From Microbacterium sp. MYb62 (GTDB lineage Bacteria; Actinomycetota; Actinomycetes; Actinomycetales; Microbacteriaceae), in assembly GCF_002979475.1 (NCBI RefSeq), contig NZ_PCOY01000001.1, positions 310,001 through 374,000 of the forward strand: a DNA stretch of 64,000 bases, written 5' to 3'. Shown here one piece after another: positions 26,915 through 34,241 of the stretch. A model generated the notes under the pieces. That model was not told the origin of the DNA. It worked only from the letters and a program-made list of their open reading frames with translations, and did no database searches. The position numbers were made by a program, and so were the translations under genes. Position 1 is the first letter of the stretch; every line of letters begins with the position of its first letter.

Positions 26915-27261
26915 TCATCACGATCAGCCGTGACACCGGCGAGTCCCCGTCGGAACAGGTCCACGGACAGCTCCGCGGTCTGATCACGACCGGCCACCTG
27001 CTGGCCGGCGACCGCCTTCCATCCGTTCGCCAACTGGCTTCGGACCTGGGGATCGCACCCGGAACCGTCGCCAAGGCGTATCGCCTCCTCGAGGAGGACG
27101 GTCTCGTGACGTCGCGGATCGGCTCCGGCACCCGCGTGAGCGATGCCGCACACCCGGTCGCCGGCGGTATCGCCGATGCGGCCCGTGTCCTCTCCGACAC
27201 CGCGAAGCGGGAAGGACTCACCCTCGCAGATGCACAGCGGGTGCTCCGCGCGATCTGGTGA
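26911..27261 (+). CDS. GntR family transcriptional regulator (YtrA-like, short form)
   Basis: The 116 residues consist of an N-terminal winged helix (SEQVHGQLRGLITTGHL, then RLPSVRQLASDLGIAPGTVAKAYRLLEEDGLV) and a short C-terminal helical part with no ligand-binding domain. This is the YtrA subfamily layout, whose members repress their own operon of membrane or ABC proteins. The start overlaps the membrane protein gene. The predicted operator is at 25968-25984. Confidence 0.88.
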   Translation: MIITISRDTGESPSEQVHGQLRGLITTGHLLAGDRLPSVRQLASDLGIAPGTVAKAYRLLEEDGLVTSRIGSGTRVSDAAHPVAGGIADAARVLSDTAKREGLTLADAQRVLRAIW

Positions 27262-27323
27262 CGGGGCGCCGGCGAACTCGAGCGCTCCATCGGTGCCCGA
27301 CCTCCGACGGATACGCTGACGTG

Positions 27324-28016
27324 GTGGAACACGCCGCCATCGCCGAACGATTCATCGCCGCCGTCTACCCGCGAGCCGAGATCGCCGTCATCGCGGGGAG
27401 CACCGCCCGTGGAGAGCGCACCGCGACGAGCGATGTCGATCTGCTCCTGATCGGTGATTCCCTCTTCGACGTCGCGGCCCAGACGAGCGAGGCGGCGACG
27501 CACGAGTTCGAGGGCGAGATCTTCGAGGTGTTCGCCTACCGCCCTGAGGGCTTCGCCGAATGGGCGGATCGCGGCATCGAACAGCATCGTCCCGTCATCG
27601 TGCACATGCTCGTCGAGGGGATCCCGATCCGGAGCACCCCCTCATTGGAGTCGCTCCGTGAACAGTGGAGTGGGGTCCTCGACGCCGGGCCGTCACTCGA
27701 CGCGGCGGAGTCGGCGTTCCGGCGCTACATGATCACCGATCTGCTCGACGACCTCCGGGACGCGACGGATGCGCTCGAACGGCGCGTGGTGTCCGCCACG
27801 CTGTTCGAGAGGATCGCGGAGCTGATGCTCCTCGCCGAGGGACGCTGGATCGCCGCCGGAAAGTGGCTTCCCCGTCGGCTGCGCGACCTGAGCCCCGAGC
27901 GCGCTGCTCTGCTGAGCACGCCGCTGCTCGCGGACGACCTGTCAGCCTTCGCGCAGCAGGTCGAGGCAGAACTGCGGCGTGCCGGCGGGCGGGTCCAGGC
28001 CGGGTTCGTGCGCTGA
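27324..28016 (+). CDS. Nucleotidyltransferase domain protein
   Basis: The 230 residues start with a minimal nucleotidyltransferase fold: AGSTARGERTATSDVDLLLIG gives the GS motif and the DxD metal-binding pair. The C-terminal half is helical. Members transfer nucleotides to antibiotics, proteins or RNA; the target is unknown and no HEPN partner gene is adjacent. GTG at 27324 is six bases after TACGCT (27312-27317), which favours it over the GTG at 27321. It converges on the AlaX-type gene with a gap of two bases. Confidence 0.75.
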   Translation: MEHAAIAERFIAAVYPRAEIAVIAGSTARGERTATSDVDLLLIGDSLFDVAAQTSEAATHEFEGEIFEVFAYRPEGFAEWADRGIEQHRPVIVHMLVEGIPIRSTPSLESLREQWSGVLDAGPSLDAAESAFRRYMITDLLDDLRDATDALERRVVSATLFERIAELMLLAEGRWIAAGKWLPRRLRDLSPERAALLSTPLLADDLSAFAQQVEAELRRAGGRVQAGFVR

Positions 28017-28018
28017 GA

Positions 28019-28885
28019 TCAGGCTGCCGACGTCGCGGAGGTGGTCATCACCAGCAGCTGCGGATCGGTCAGATCCAGCGACACCGTGATCGATGCGAAC
28101 TCGGAGACCGACTCCACATGGGTACCACCGCAGAGGATCACCGCATCGCCCTCGGGAAGCTCGCAGTGCCAGCGTCGCCGATCCACGATCGTCGGGCCCT
28201 CCGCCTCGATCCGACTGGAGGAACCTGCGGCGATCCACGCGGCGAGCTGGGTGTTGATCCGCTGCTCGCGCTCGACGAGCGTCGTCGCGAAGGTCTCGGT
28301 GTCGAACCCGGCCCTGCGCAGACTCTTGCCGAGGCGGTACTCGTCGACGGCGCCGTCCTCATGGATGCGGCTGGACTGGTTCGCGCGCCCCTCGAAGTCG
28401 GGGTTCCCGAGCGCGTCCTCGCCCGGCTCCTTGCGCCACAGGTCGGCGACGGCGAGATCCAGGGCCAGGGACGCGAGATGGCACGCCGTGTGCCCGCGGC
28501 TGAGTCCATCCCGCCGCGCGACGTCGACGGACAGGTTCACGCGAGAGCCCGCGGCCAACCATCCGGGTGCCGCTCCATCGAGGCGATGCCCGACGAGCCA
28601 GGTCCACCCCTCGGCGCCGCGCTTGACGGGGATGTCGCTCCCGACGGCGAACGCACCCTCGTCGGAGACCGCGGCCATCAGCGCCTCGGCCACCCGCACC
28701 GTGTCACCGCCTGCGGCGATCGTGCCGTCATCGCCGGGCTGGTCGGGCCAGGTGTGATCCACGGGGTGGAAGGGCGTGGCGTCGACGACGACGATGGTCC
28801 CGGCCGAGCCGCTCTCGACCCGGGTGACGAGGCCTTCTCCGGTGACAGCGCCACCGGAGAAGGTCACGATGGTGGGTGTGGGCAT
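28019..28885 (-). CDS. Alanyl-tRNA editing domain protein (AlaX-like)
   Basis: Stand-alone deacylase related to the editing domain of alanyl-tRNA synthetase; removes Ser or Gly from mischarged tRNA-Ala. The 288 residues carry both zinc-binding motifs, HTACH (HxxxH) in GHTACHLASLALD and CGGTH (CxxxH) near the C-terminus. The N-terminal barrel is HPVDHTWPDQPG. The ATG at 28885 has GAGGAG upstream; a longer reading adds an unconserved Ser-rich stretch. Exact substrate is inferred. Confidence 0.85.
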   Translation of the reverse strand: MPTPTIVTFSGGAVTGEGLVTRVESGSAGTIVVVDATPFHPVDHTWPDQPGDDGTIAAGGDTVRVAEALMAAVSDEGAFAVGSDIPVKRGAEGWTWLVGHRLDGAAPGWLAAGSRVNLSVDVARRDGLSRGHTACHLASLALDLAVADLWRKEPGEDALGNPDFEGRANQSSRIHEDGAVDEYRLGKSLRRAGFDTETFATTLVEREQRINTQLAAWIAAGSSSRIEAEGPTIVDRRRWHCELPEGDAVILCGGTHVESVSEFASITVSLDLTDPQLLVMTTSATSAA

Positions 28886-28946
28886 GGTGCTCCTCGGATT
28901 CGACGGTGGTGCGCTCGTCCCTCGGTACGGACCCTGTCCGCACCGA

Positions 28947-29279
28947 TCAGTGCGACGGCGGGATGGTGAAGCTGGCGATCTTGTCGCCCTCGACGACGAA
29001 GATGCCGTCGGACTCGCCGTTGAAGACACGACTCGACCATCCGAAGCGGATGCGCGTGGTGTCCCCTGCGGTCTCAGCAGAGAGGACGGTCATCCGCGCA
29101 CCGGCGCCGATCGCATCGCTGTCGGCCCAGCCGCGCACGCCGACGGGACCGGCCTTGACCGTTCCCCAGTCGCTGACGAAGCCGTCGGGAGTGAACGCGT
29201 CGACGAACGCCTCGGTGTCGGCGTCGTTGATCGCGTCGACCATCGCCTGAACGGTGGCGGGCAGGGTGAGTTCCGACAT
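28947..29279 (-). CDS. NTF2-like / SnoaL-like protein
   Basis: The 110 residues have the NTF2-like cone fold pattern (MVDAINDADTEAFVDAFTPDGFVSDWG at the start, ending GDKIASFTIPP). Members include ketosteroid isomerase-like enzymes and many proteins of unknown role; no function can be assigned. A GGAGGA ribosome site precedes the ATG. The gene lies between the AlaX-type gene and ispG on the same strand. Confidence 0.75.
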   Translation of the reverse strand: MSELTLPATVQAMVDAINDADTEAFVDAFTPDGFVSDWGTVKAGPVGVRGWADSDAIGAGARMTVLSAETAGDTTRIRFGWSSRVFNGESDGIFVVEGDKIASFTIPPSH

Positions 29280-29297
29280 GTCGTCCTCCTCCGAGAC

Positions 29298-30449
29298 TCA
29301 GACCGTGACGACCTGGGCGGTGCCGAGCGGAGCCTCAGGGCCCATGTCGGCGGCGATCCGGTTGGCCTCCTCGATCAGCGTCGCGACGATGTCCGCCTCG
29401 GGCACGGTCTTGATGACCTCGCCCTTCACGAAGATCTGTCCCTTGCCGTTGCCCGACGCGACGCCGAGGTCGGCCTCACGAGCCTCACCCGGTCCGTTCA
29501 CGACGCAACCCATCACGGCGACCCGCAACGGGACGGTCATGTCCTTGAGACCTTCGGTGACGTTCTCGGCCAGCGTGTAGACGTCGACCTGGGCGCGACC
29601 GCACGACGGACACGAGACGATCTCGAGCTTGCGCTCCCGCAGGTTGAGCGACTGCAGGATCTGGTGCCCGACCTTGACCTCTTCGGCGGGCGGGGCGGAG
29701 AGCGAGACGCGGATCGTGTCGCCGATGCCCTCGCCGAGCAGGATGCCGAAGGCCGTGGCGCTCTTGATGGTGCCCTGGAACGCCGGTCCCGCCTCCGTCA
29801 CCCCGAGGTGCAGGGGCCAGTCGCCTCGCTCCGCCAGCAGACGGTAGGCCTTGACCATCACGATGGGGTCGTTGTGCTTGACGGAGATCTTGAAGTCGTG
29901 GAAGTCGTGCTCCTCGAACAGCGACGCCTCCCAGACGGCGCTCTCGACCAGCGCCTCCGCCGTGGCCTTGCCGTGCTTGGTGAGGATGCGGCGATCCAAC
30001 GATCCGGCGTTGACGCCGATGCGCAACGAGACGCCGGCGGCCTTGGCCGCCTCCGCGATCTTGCCGACGTTGCCGTCGAACTCGCGGATGTTGCCCGGGT
30101 TCACCCGGACCGCCCCGCAGCCCGCATCGATCGCGGTGTAGATGTAGCGCGGCTGGAAGTGGATGTCGGCGATGACCGGGATCTGGCTCTTCATGGCGAT
30201 GATCTTCAGCGCGTCGGCGTCGTCCTGATGCGGCACCGCGACGCGCACGATCTCGCATCCCGACGCCGTGAGCTCGGCGATCTGCTGCAGCGTCCCGTTG
30301 ATGTCGGTCGTCTTCGTCGTCGTCATCGACTGCACGCTGACGGGGGCGTCGCCGCCCACGAGCACCTTGCCCACCTTGATCTGGCGGGACTTGCGGCGCG
30401 GGGCGAGGACTTCGGGGATCTTCGGCATTCCGAGGTTCACTGCTGGCAC
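29298..30449 (-). CDS. ispG: 4-hydroxy-3-methylbut-2-enyl diphosphate synthase (flavodoxin)
   Basis: Penultimate step of the MEP isoprenoid pathway. The 383 residues match family length: N-terminal TIM barrel ([27 protein letters not shown]) and a C-terminal 4Fe-4S domain with CPSCGR and GCVVNGPGE. The GTG start follows TAGGCT-GGGGGC directly, so the mRNA is probably leaderless. In many actinobacteria dxr, a site-2 protease and ispG are adjacent; here inserts separate all three. Confidence 0.97.
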   Translation of the reverse strand: MPAVNLGMPKIPEVLAPRRKSRQIKVGKVLVGGDAPVSVQSMTTTKTTDINGTLQQIAELTASGCEIVRVAVPHQDDADALKIIAMKSQIPVIADIHFQPRYIYTAIDAGCGAVRVNPGNIREFDGNVGKIAEAAKAAGVSLRIGVNAGSLDRRILTKHGKATAEALVESAVWEASLFEEHDFHDFKISVKHNDPIVMVKAYRLLAERGDWPLHLGVTEAGPAFQGTIKSATAFGILLGEGIGDTIRVSLSAPPAEEVKVGHQILQSLNLRERKLEIVSCPSCGRAQVDVYTLAENVTEGLKDMTVPLRVAVMGCVVNGPGEAREADLGVASGNGKGQIFVKGEVIKTVPEADIVATLIEEANRIAADMGPEAPLGTAQVVTV

Positions 30450-30461
30450 GCCCCCAGCCTA
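30450..30461 (-). promoter_or_regulatory. -10 box of the leaderless ispG promoter
   Basis: TAGGCT (30461-30456) then GGGGGC and the GTG at 30449. It is divergent from the trp leader promoter. Confidence 0.5.
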
Positions 30462-30532
30462 CGCCGCCAGGATGCGTGAGGGCTGGATGCCGGGCCTCGC
30501 GTCACGCGCCCGAAGCGACACCGCCGGTGTGG

Positions 30533-30544
30533 TAGTTTCGGCGC
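30533..30544 (+). promoter_or_regulatory. -10 box of the trp leader promoter
   Basis: TAGTTT at 30533-30538 followed by CGGCGC and the leader peptide ATG at 30545, so the leader RNA should begin at the A of the start codon. Confidence 0.55.
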
Positions 30545-30580
30545 ATGCTCGCGAACTTCACCTGGTGGCCCGCCTTCTAG
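30545..30580 (+). CDS. trpL: trp leader peptide MLANFTWWPAF
   Basis: Eleven codons with tandem Trp codons at positions 7-8 (30563-30568), followed by TAG. It lies just before an attenuator and a fused anthranilate synthase gene. Ribosome stalling at the Trp codons when charged tRNA-Trp is scarce would favour the antiterminator. There is no ribosome site; a -10 box six bases upstream indicates leaderless translation. Confidence 0.85.
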   Translation: MLANFTWWPAF

Positions 30581-30631
30581 GCGGTGTGTTCGCGTTCCCA
30601 CGAATCCAGACCGCCTCCGGGGCGGTCTTTT
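30570..30631 (+). promoter_or_regulatory. Transcription attenuator of the anthranilate synthase gene
   Basis: Pause hairpin: CCGCC (30570-30574) with GGCGG (30580-30584). Antiterminator: GGCGGT (30580-30585) with ACCGCC (30610-30615). Terminator: AGACCGCC (30608-30615) with GGCGGTCT (30621-30628), followed by a T-run. The mutually exclusive pairing and the Trp-rich leader are those of classical trp attenuation. Confidence 0.85.
30608..30631 (+). terminator. trp attenuator terminator hairpin
   Basis: An 8-bp GC-rich stem with a 5-base loop and TTTT at its end; the only hairpin in the window with a U-tract, as expected for a regulated terminator. Confidence 0.82.
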
Positions 30632-30668
30632 CGTTGCGCCGAGCCGGAGCACTGCACAGGAGACATCC

Positions 30669-32552
30669 ATGACCCTCTCACGCCTCGCCGAGCTCAGCAC
30701 CGACCCGACGGCATCCTTCGTGCTGATCGCGCGCGACGGCGCGGACACCGTCGAGCTGCTCAGCGGCGACGTCGTCGACGTCGATCTGCTCGCGGACATT
30801 CCGCTGAGCATCGACGGCACGCCGCGCGAGGTCTTCGCGATGGTCCCCTATCGCCAAGTGCGCGAGCGCGGATTCGTCGCCCAGGACGACGGCGCCCCGC
30901 TGCGCTGCGTGATCGTCGACGAGCATCTCGACCTGCCCACGTCCGAGCTCCTCGCCGCGCTTCCCGGCGACCCGGTCCCCCTGCATGACGACGGATTCGA
31001 CATCGCCGACGCGGAGTACGCCGCGATCGTCGAGAAGGTCATCGCCGAGGAGATCGGTCGCGGCGAAGGGGCGAACTTCGTCATCCGGCGTGACTTCACC
31101 GCGCGGATCGACGTCGATGACCGCACGGCCGCCCTCACGTGGTTCCGCGCGCTGCTCACGCACGAGCGCGGCGCCTACTGGACCTTCGCGGTCTTCACCC
31201 CCGGCCACATCGCCGTCGGCGCGAGCCCCGAGGCGCACGTGGTCGCCCGCGGAGGCGTCGTCACGATGAACCCGATCTCCGGAACCTTCCGCCATCCGGC
31301 CGGAGGCGCGACCAAGGAGACGCTGATCGACTTCCTCGCCTCTACCAAGGAGACCGAAGAGCTCTTCATGGTCGTGGACGAGGAGCTCAAAATGATGAGC
31401 GCGGTCTGCTCCGACGGCGGGCGGATCACCGGACCGCATCTGAAGGAGATGTCGCGGCTCACGCACACCGAGTACATGCTCCGCGGACGCAGCGCACTCG
31501 ACCCCCGCGACATCCTCCGCGAGACGATGTTCGCCCCCACGGTCACCGGATCGCCCATGCAGAACGCCTGTGCGGTCATCCGGCGTCACGAGCAGAAGCC
31601 CCGCGGCTACTATTCCGGCGTCGCCGCCCTGTTCACCCCGAACGACGACGGCGGCCACGACCTCGATGCACCGATCCTCATCCGCACGGTCTACGTCCAG
31701 GACGGCACGCTCCGCGTTCCGGTCGGGGCGACCCTGGTCCGCCACTCCGACCCACAGGGAGAGGTGTCGGAGACGCACGGGAAGGCCGCAGGCGTACTCG
31801 GCGCGATCGGCGCGATCGACCGCGACCGCGTCGCCGAGGCGCGCAGCGATGCCGACGCTCCGGGCGAGGCACGCGCCCTCGCGAACGATCCGGCGATCGC
31901 CGACCTGCTGTCCTCCCGCAACGCGCGACTGGCCGAGTTCTGGCTCAACCCGCAGGGCGAGGAGTTCACCGGACCCTTCGCGGGTCGGACCGCGCTCGTC
32001 GTGGACGCGGAAGACCGGTTCACGACGATGCTCGCCCACCAGCTCCGTCATCTCGGCCTCGCGGTGACGATCGCCCCCTGGGATGAGGTGCAGGACGCGG
32101 AGCTCGACGCAGCCGATCTGGTGGTCGCCGGTCCTGGTCCCGGAGACCCCCGCGACACGACCACTCCCCGCATCGCCCGGATGCGCGAGGTCGTCGCCCG
32201 CCGCCTGGATGCGCAGGCGCCGCTGCTCGCGGTGTGCCTCAGCCATCAGATCCTCGCCGACCGGTTCGGCATCGCACTTACGCCGCTCGATGCCCCGCAC
32301 CAGGGTCTGCAGAAGTCCGTGCCCGTGTTCGGGGAGGATGCCTCGATCGGCTTCTACAACACCTTCACCGCGCGGGTGGCGCCGGGGACCACGACTGCCG
32401 GAGCCGCGGAGATCTCCGCAGACCCGATCTCCGGCGACGTGTACGCCCTCCGCGGCAGGCACTTCGCCTCGGTGCAAGGGCATCTGGAGTCGATCCTGTC
32501 CCGCGACGGGATCCACACGCTCGAGCGCCTCGTCGCCCAGGCCCTCGCCTGA
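30669..32552 (+). CDS. Fused anthranilate synthase (PhzE-like, TrpE-TrpG fusion)
   Basis: Chorismate to anthranilate with ammonia from glutamine, the first step of tryptophan synthesis, if it acts as an anthranilate synthase. The 627 residues join a TrpE-type chorismate-binding half (1-about 420; EEIGRGEGANFVIRR, NPISGTFRHP, MVVDEELKMMSAVC) to a TrpG-type amidotransferase (about 440-627; nucleophile Cys in LAVCLSHQ). The closest recalled pattern is PhzE, which makes 2-amino-2-deoxyisochorismate. The Trp-controlled attenuator argues for a tryptophan role. The triad His/Glu motif reads HLES in place of HPES. AGGAGA stands before the ATG. Confidence 0.9.
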   Translation: MTLSRLAELSTDPTASFVLIARDGADTVELLSGDVVDVDLLADIPLSIDGTPREVFAMVPYRQVRERGFVAQDDGAPLRCVIVDEHLDLPTSELLAALPGDPVPLHDDGFDIADAEYAAIVEKVIAEEIGRGEGANFVIRRDFTARIDVDDRTAALTWFRALLTHERGAYWTFAVFTPGHIAVGASPEAHVVARGGVVTMNPISGTFRHPAGGATKETLIDFLASTKETEELFMVVDEELKMMSAVCSDGGRITGPHLKEMSRLTHTEYMLRGRSALDPRDILRETMFAPTVTGSPMQNACAVIRRHEQKPRGYYSGVAALFTPNDDGGHDLDAPILIRTVYVQDGTLRVPVGATLVRHSDPQGEVSETHGKAAGVLGAIGAIDRDRVAEARSDADAPGEARALANDPAIADLLSSRNARLAEFWLNPQGEEFTGPFAGRTALVVDAEDRFTTMLAHQLRHLGLAVTIAPWDEVQDAELDAADLVVAGPGPGDPRDTTTPRIARMREVVARRLDAQAPLLAVCLSHQILADRFGIALTPLDAPHQGLQKSVPVFGEDASIGFYNTFTARVAPGTTTAGAAEISADPISGDVYALRGRHFASVQGHLESILSRDGIHTLERLVAQALA

Positions 32553-32573
32553 GACGGGGCGGGCGACCGGCGT

Positions 32574-33807
32574 TCAGAGGCCGAGATCGCCTCTGGACCG
32601 CAGCAGGCGGCGCTCCGCGTCGTTCTTCGTGCGCTCCCGAGCGTCGCGGACGGCGATGGACGATTCCTCGTCACGCCCGAGACGGTGCAGCAGATCGGCT
32701 CGCACCGCGTGCCACAGGTGGAATCTGTTCCAGCTCGTCATGGAGCAGGTCCACCTCTGTCAGCGCCGCCTCGACCTCGCCCGTCTCCGCGACCGCGACC
32801 GCCCGGTTGAGGCGGACCACCGGCGACGGGTCGTATCCGAGCAGCATGTCGTAGAGGACCACGATCTGCGGCCAGTCAGTGCGCGCGTACTCCGCGGCGT
32901 CGGCGTGGCACGCCGCTATCGCGGCCTGCAGCTGCCATCGCCCCGGTCGCCCCCGGGCTGCGGCGGCAGCGAGCGCACGGTGCGCATCGATCTGCAGCGC
33001 GGGGTCCCAGCGCGAGCGGTCCTGGTCCGCCAGGAGCACGATGTCTCCGCCGAACGAGCGCGCCGGCTCACGGCTGCGATGGAACTTCAGCAGCGCGACC
33101 AGGCCGAGCGCCTCCGGTTCGCCGGGGAGGGCCTGCGCGACCACGTCGGCGAGCCAGAGCGCATCCTCGGCGACATCGCGATCCGCCGCAGCGCCACCGC
33201 CCGCGACGAGGTGCGCCTCGTTGTACATCACCGAGATCACGGTGAGCACCAGGTCGAGACGCGGCGACCGTTCCCCTCCCGTCGGCACCCGCAGCGGGAT
33301 CCCGGCTGCTCCGATCTTGCGCTTCGCCCTGACGATGCGCTGGCCGACCGCGATCGGCGTGCTCACCGTGGCCCTGGCGATCTGCTCGGTGGTGAGTCCG
33401 CATACCGCGCGCAGGGTGAGAGCGAGCTGCGCCGAAGCCGACAGGGCCGGGTGGCAGCACCCGAACAGCAGCGGGAGGCGCTCGTCGATGTCGCGCTCCG
33501 ACGGCACCGGAGTCGCGGCGAGGAACTCGAGCTTCTGTCGATAGCGCTTGTCACGGCGGAGCCTGTCGAGCGCGTCGTGCCGGGCGGCGGTGGTGAGCCA
33601 GCCGCCCGGGTTCGGAGGAACGCCCGCCGTGCGCCACCGCACCAGCGCCTCGGCGACGGCCTCCGCCGCCGACTCCTCCGCGAGATCGAGGTTGCCGAGT
33701 GAGAGGGTGAGCGCCGCGACGATCCGTCCGGACTCCTCGCGGATCACCCGAGCGAGCACGCGATCGGATGCCGCGTCGGACGGCGACACGGCATCCGGGG
33801 CGTTCAC
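32574..33807 (-). pseudogene. ECF42-type RNA polymerase sigma factor with a frameshift near its 3' end
   Basis: The uninterrupted frame gives 378 residues (33807 to 32671): sigma-70 region 2 (LAEESAAEAVAEALVRW, WLTTAARHDALDRLRRDKRY), region 4 (LTLRAVCGLTTEQIARAT), and a TPR-like C-terminal extension with MYNEAH. After VDLLHDELEQ the family reading shifts to another frame: FHLWHAVRADLLHRLGRDEE to RRLLRSRGDLGL, stopping at 32574. One base too many around 32725-32730 explains this. Removing it would restore a 410-residue protein. The start overlaps its DGPF partner by four bases. Either a true mutation or a sequencing error. Confidence 0.85.
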
Positions 33808-34172
33808 TGTTCGAACTGGCTGTAGTCGGTCACGACGGGACGGACCTCCACGGAGGTGCCCTCGAGCTCCAGCATCGGCCAGCTCTTGGCGAGCGCGATC
33901 GCCTCATCGAGGTCGGCGACGTCGATGATGCTGAACCCGCCGACCGCCTCTCTGGCCTCGGTGAACGGGCCGTCGACGACGATGACGCCCTGCGCGCTGT
34001 GTCGCACCGTGGTCGCCGTCTCGACCGGCTGCAGTTCTGCTCCGCTGTCTTCGATCGCGTCGGCGTTGTCCTGGAACCACTGGTACACGCGCCCGTAGAC
34101 GTCCTGCGCGACCTCCGGTGCGACGGCCGCGTCGTGCTCCGGGGTCGACGTGAACATGATGACGTACTTCAT
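33804..34172 (-). CDS. YCII-related DGPF domain protein
   Basis: The 122 residues contain the DGPF signature (VVDGPFTEAREAVGGFSIIDVADLDEAIALAK) of the YCII-like fold; molecular role unknown. Such genes are the standard partners of ECF42 sigma factors and usually lie in one operon with them, as here, with a four-base overlap (ATGA). AAAGGA precedes the ATG. Because the sigma factor is frameshifted, the pair may not be functional. Confidence 0.88.
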   Translation of the reverse strand: MKYVIMFTSTPEHDAAVAPEVAQDVYGRVYQWFQDNADAIEDSGAELQPVETATTVRHSAQGVIVVDGPFTEAREAVGGFSIIDVADLDEAIALAKSWPMLELEGTSVEVRPVVTDYSQFEQ

Positions 34173-34215
34173 GAGGTTCGTCCTTTCGTCGTGAGAACCG
34201 TTTCACCCCCACAGC

Positions 34216-34239
34216 GAACGGGCAAGGACGATTTCGACA
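34216..34239 (-). promoter_or_regulatory. Candidate ECF42-type promoter
   Basis: TGTCGA on the minus strand (34239-34234) matches the -35 element that I recall for ECF42 promoters. The expected -10 about 16-17 bases later reads only CGCTG, a poor match. It lies right after the site-2 protease gene and upstream of the DGPF-sigma operon, which suggests autoregulation. Confidence 0.3.
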
Positions 34240-34241
34240 CG

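Noticed and set aside
30449-30545. T-box or other riboswitch between ispG and the trp leader
   Set aside because: Only 95 bp, no T-box consensus, and all secondary structure is explained by the trp attenuator downstream.
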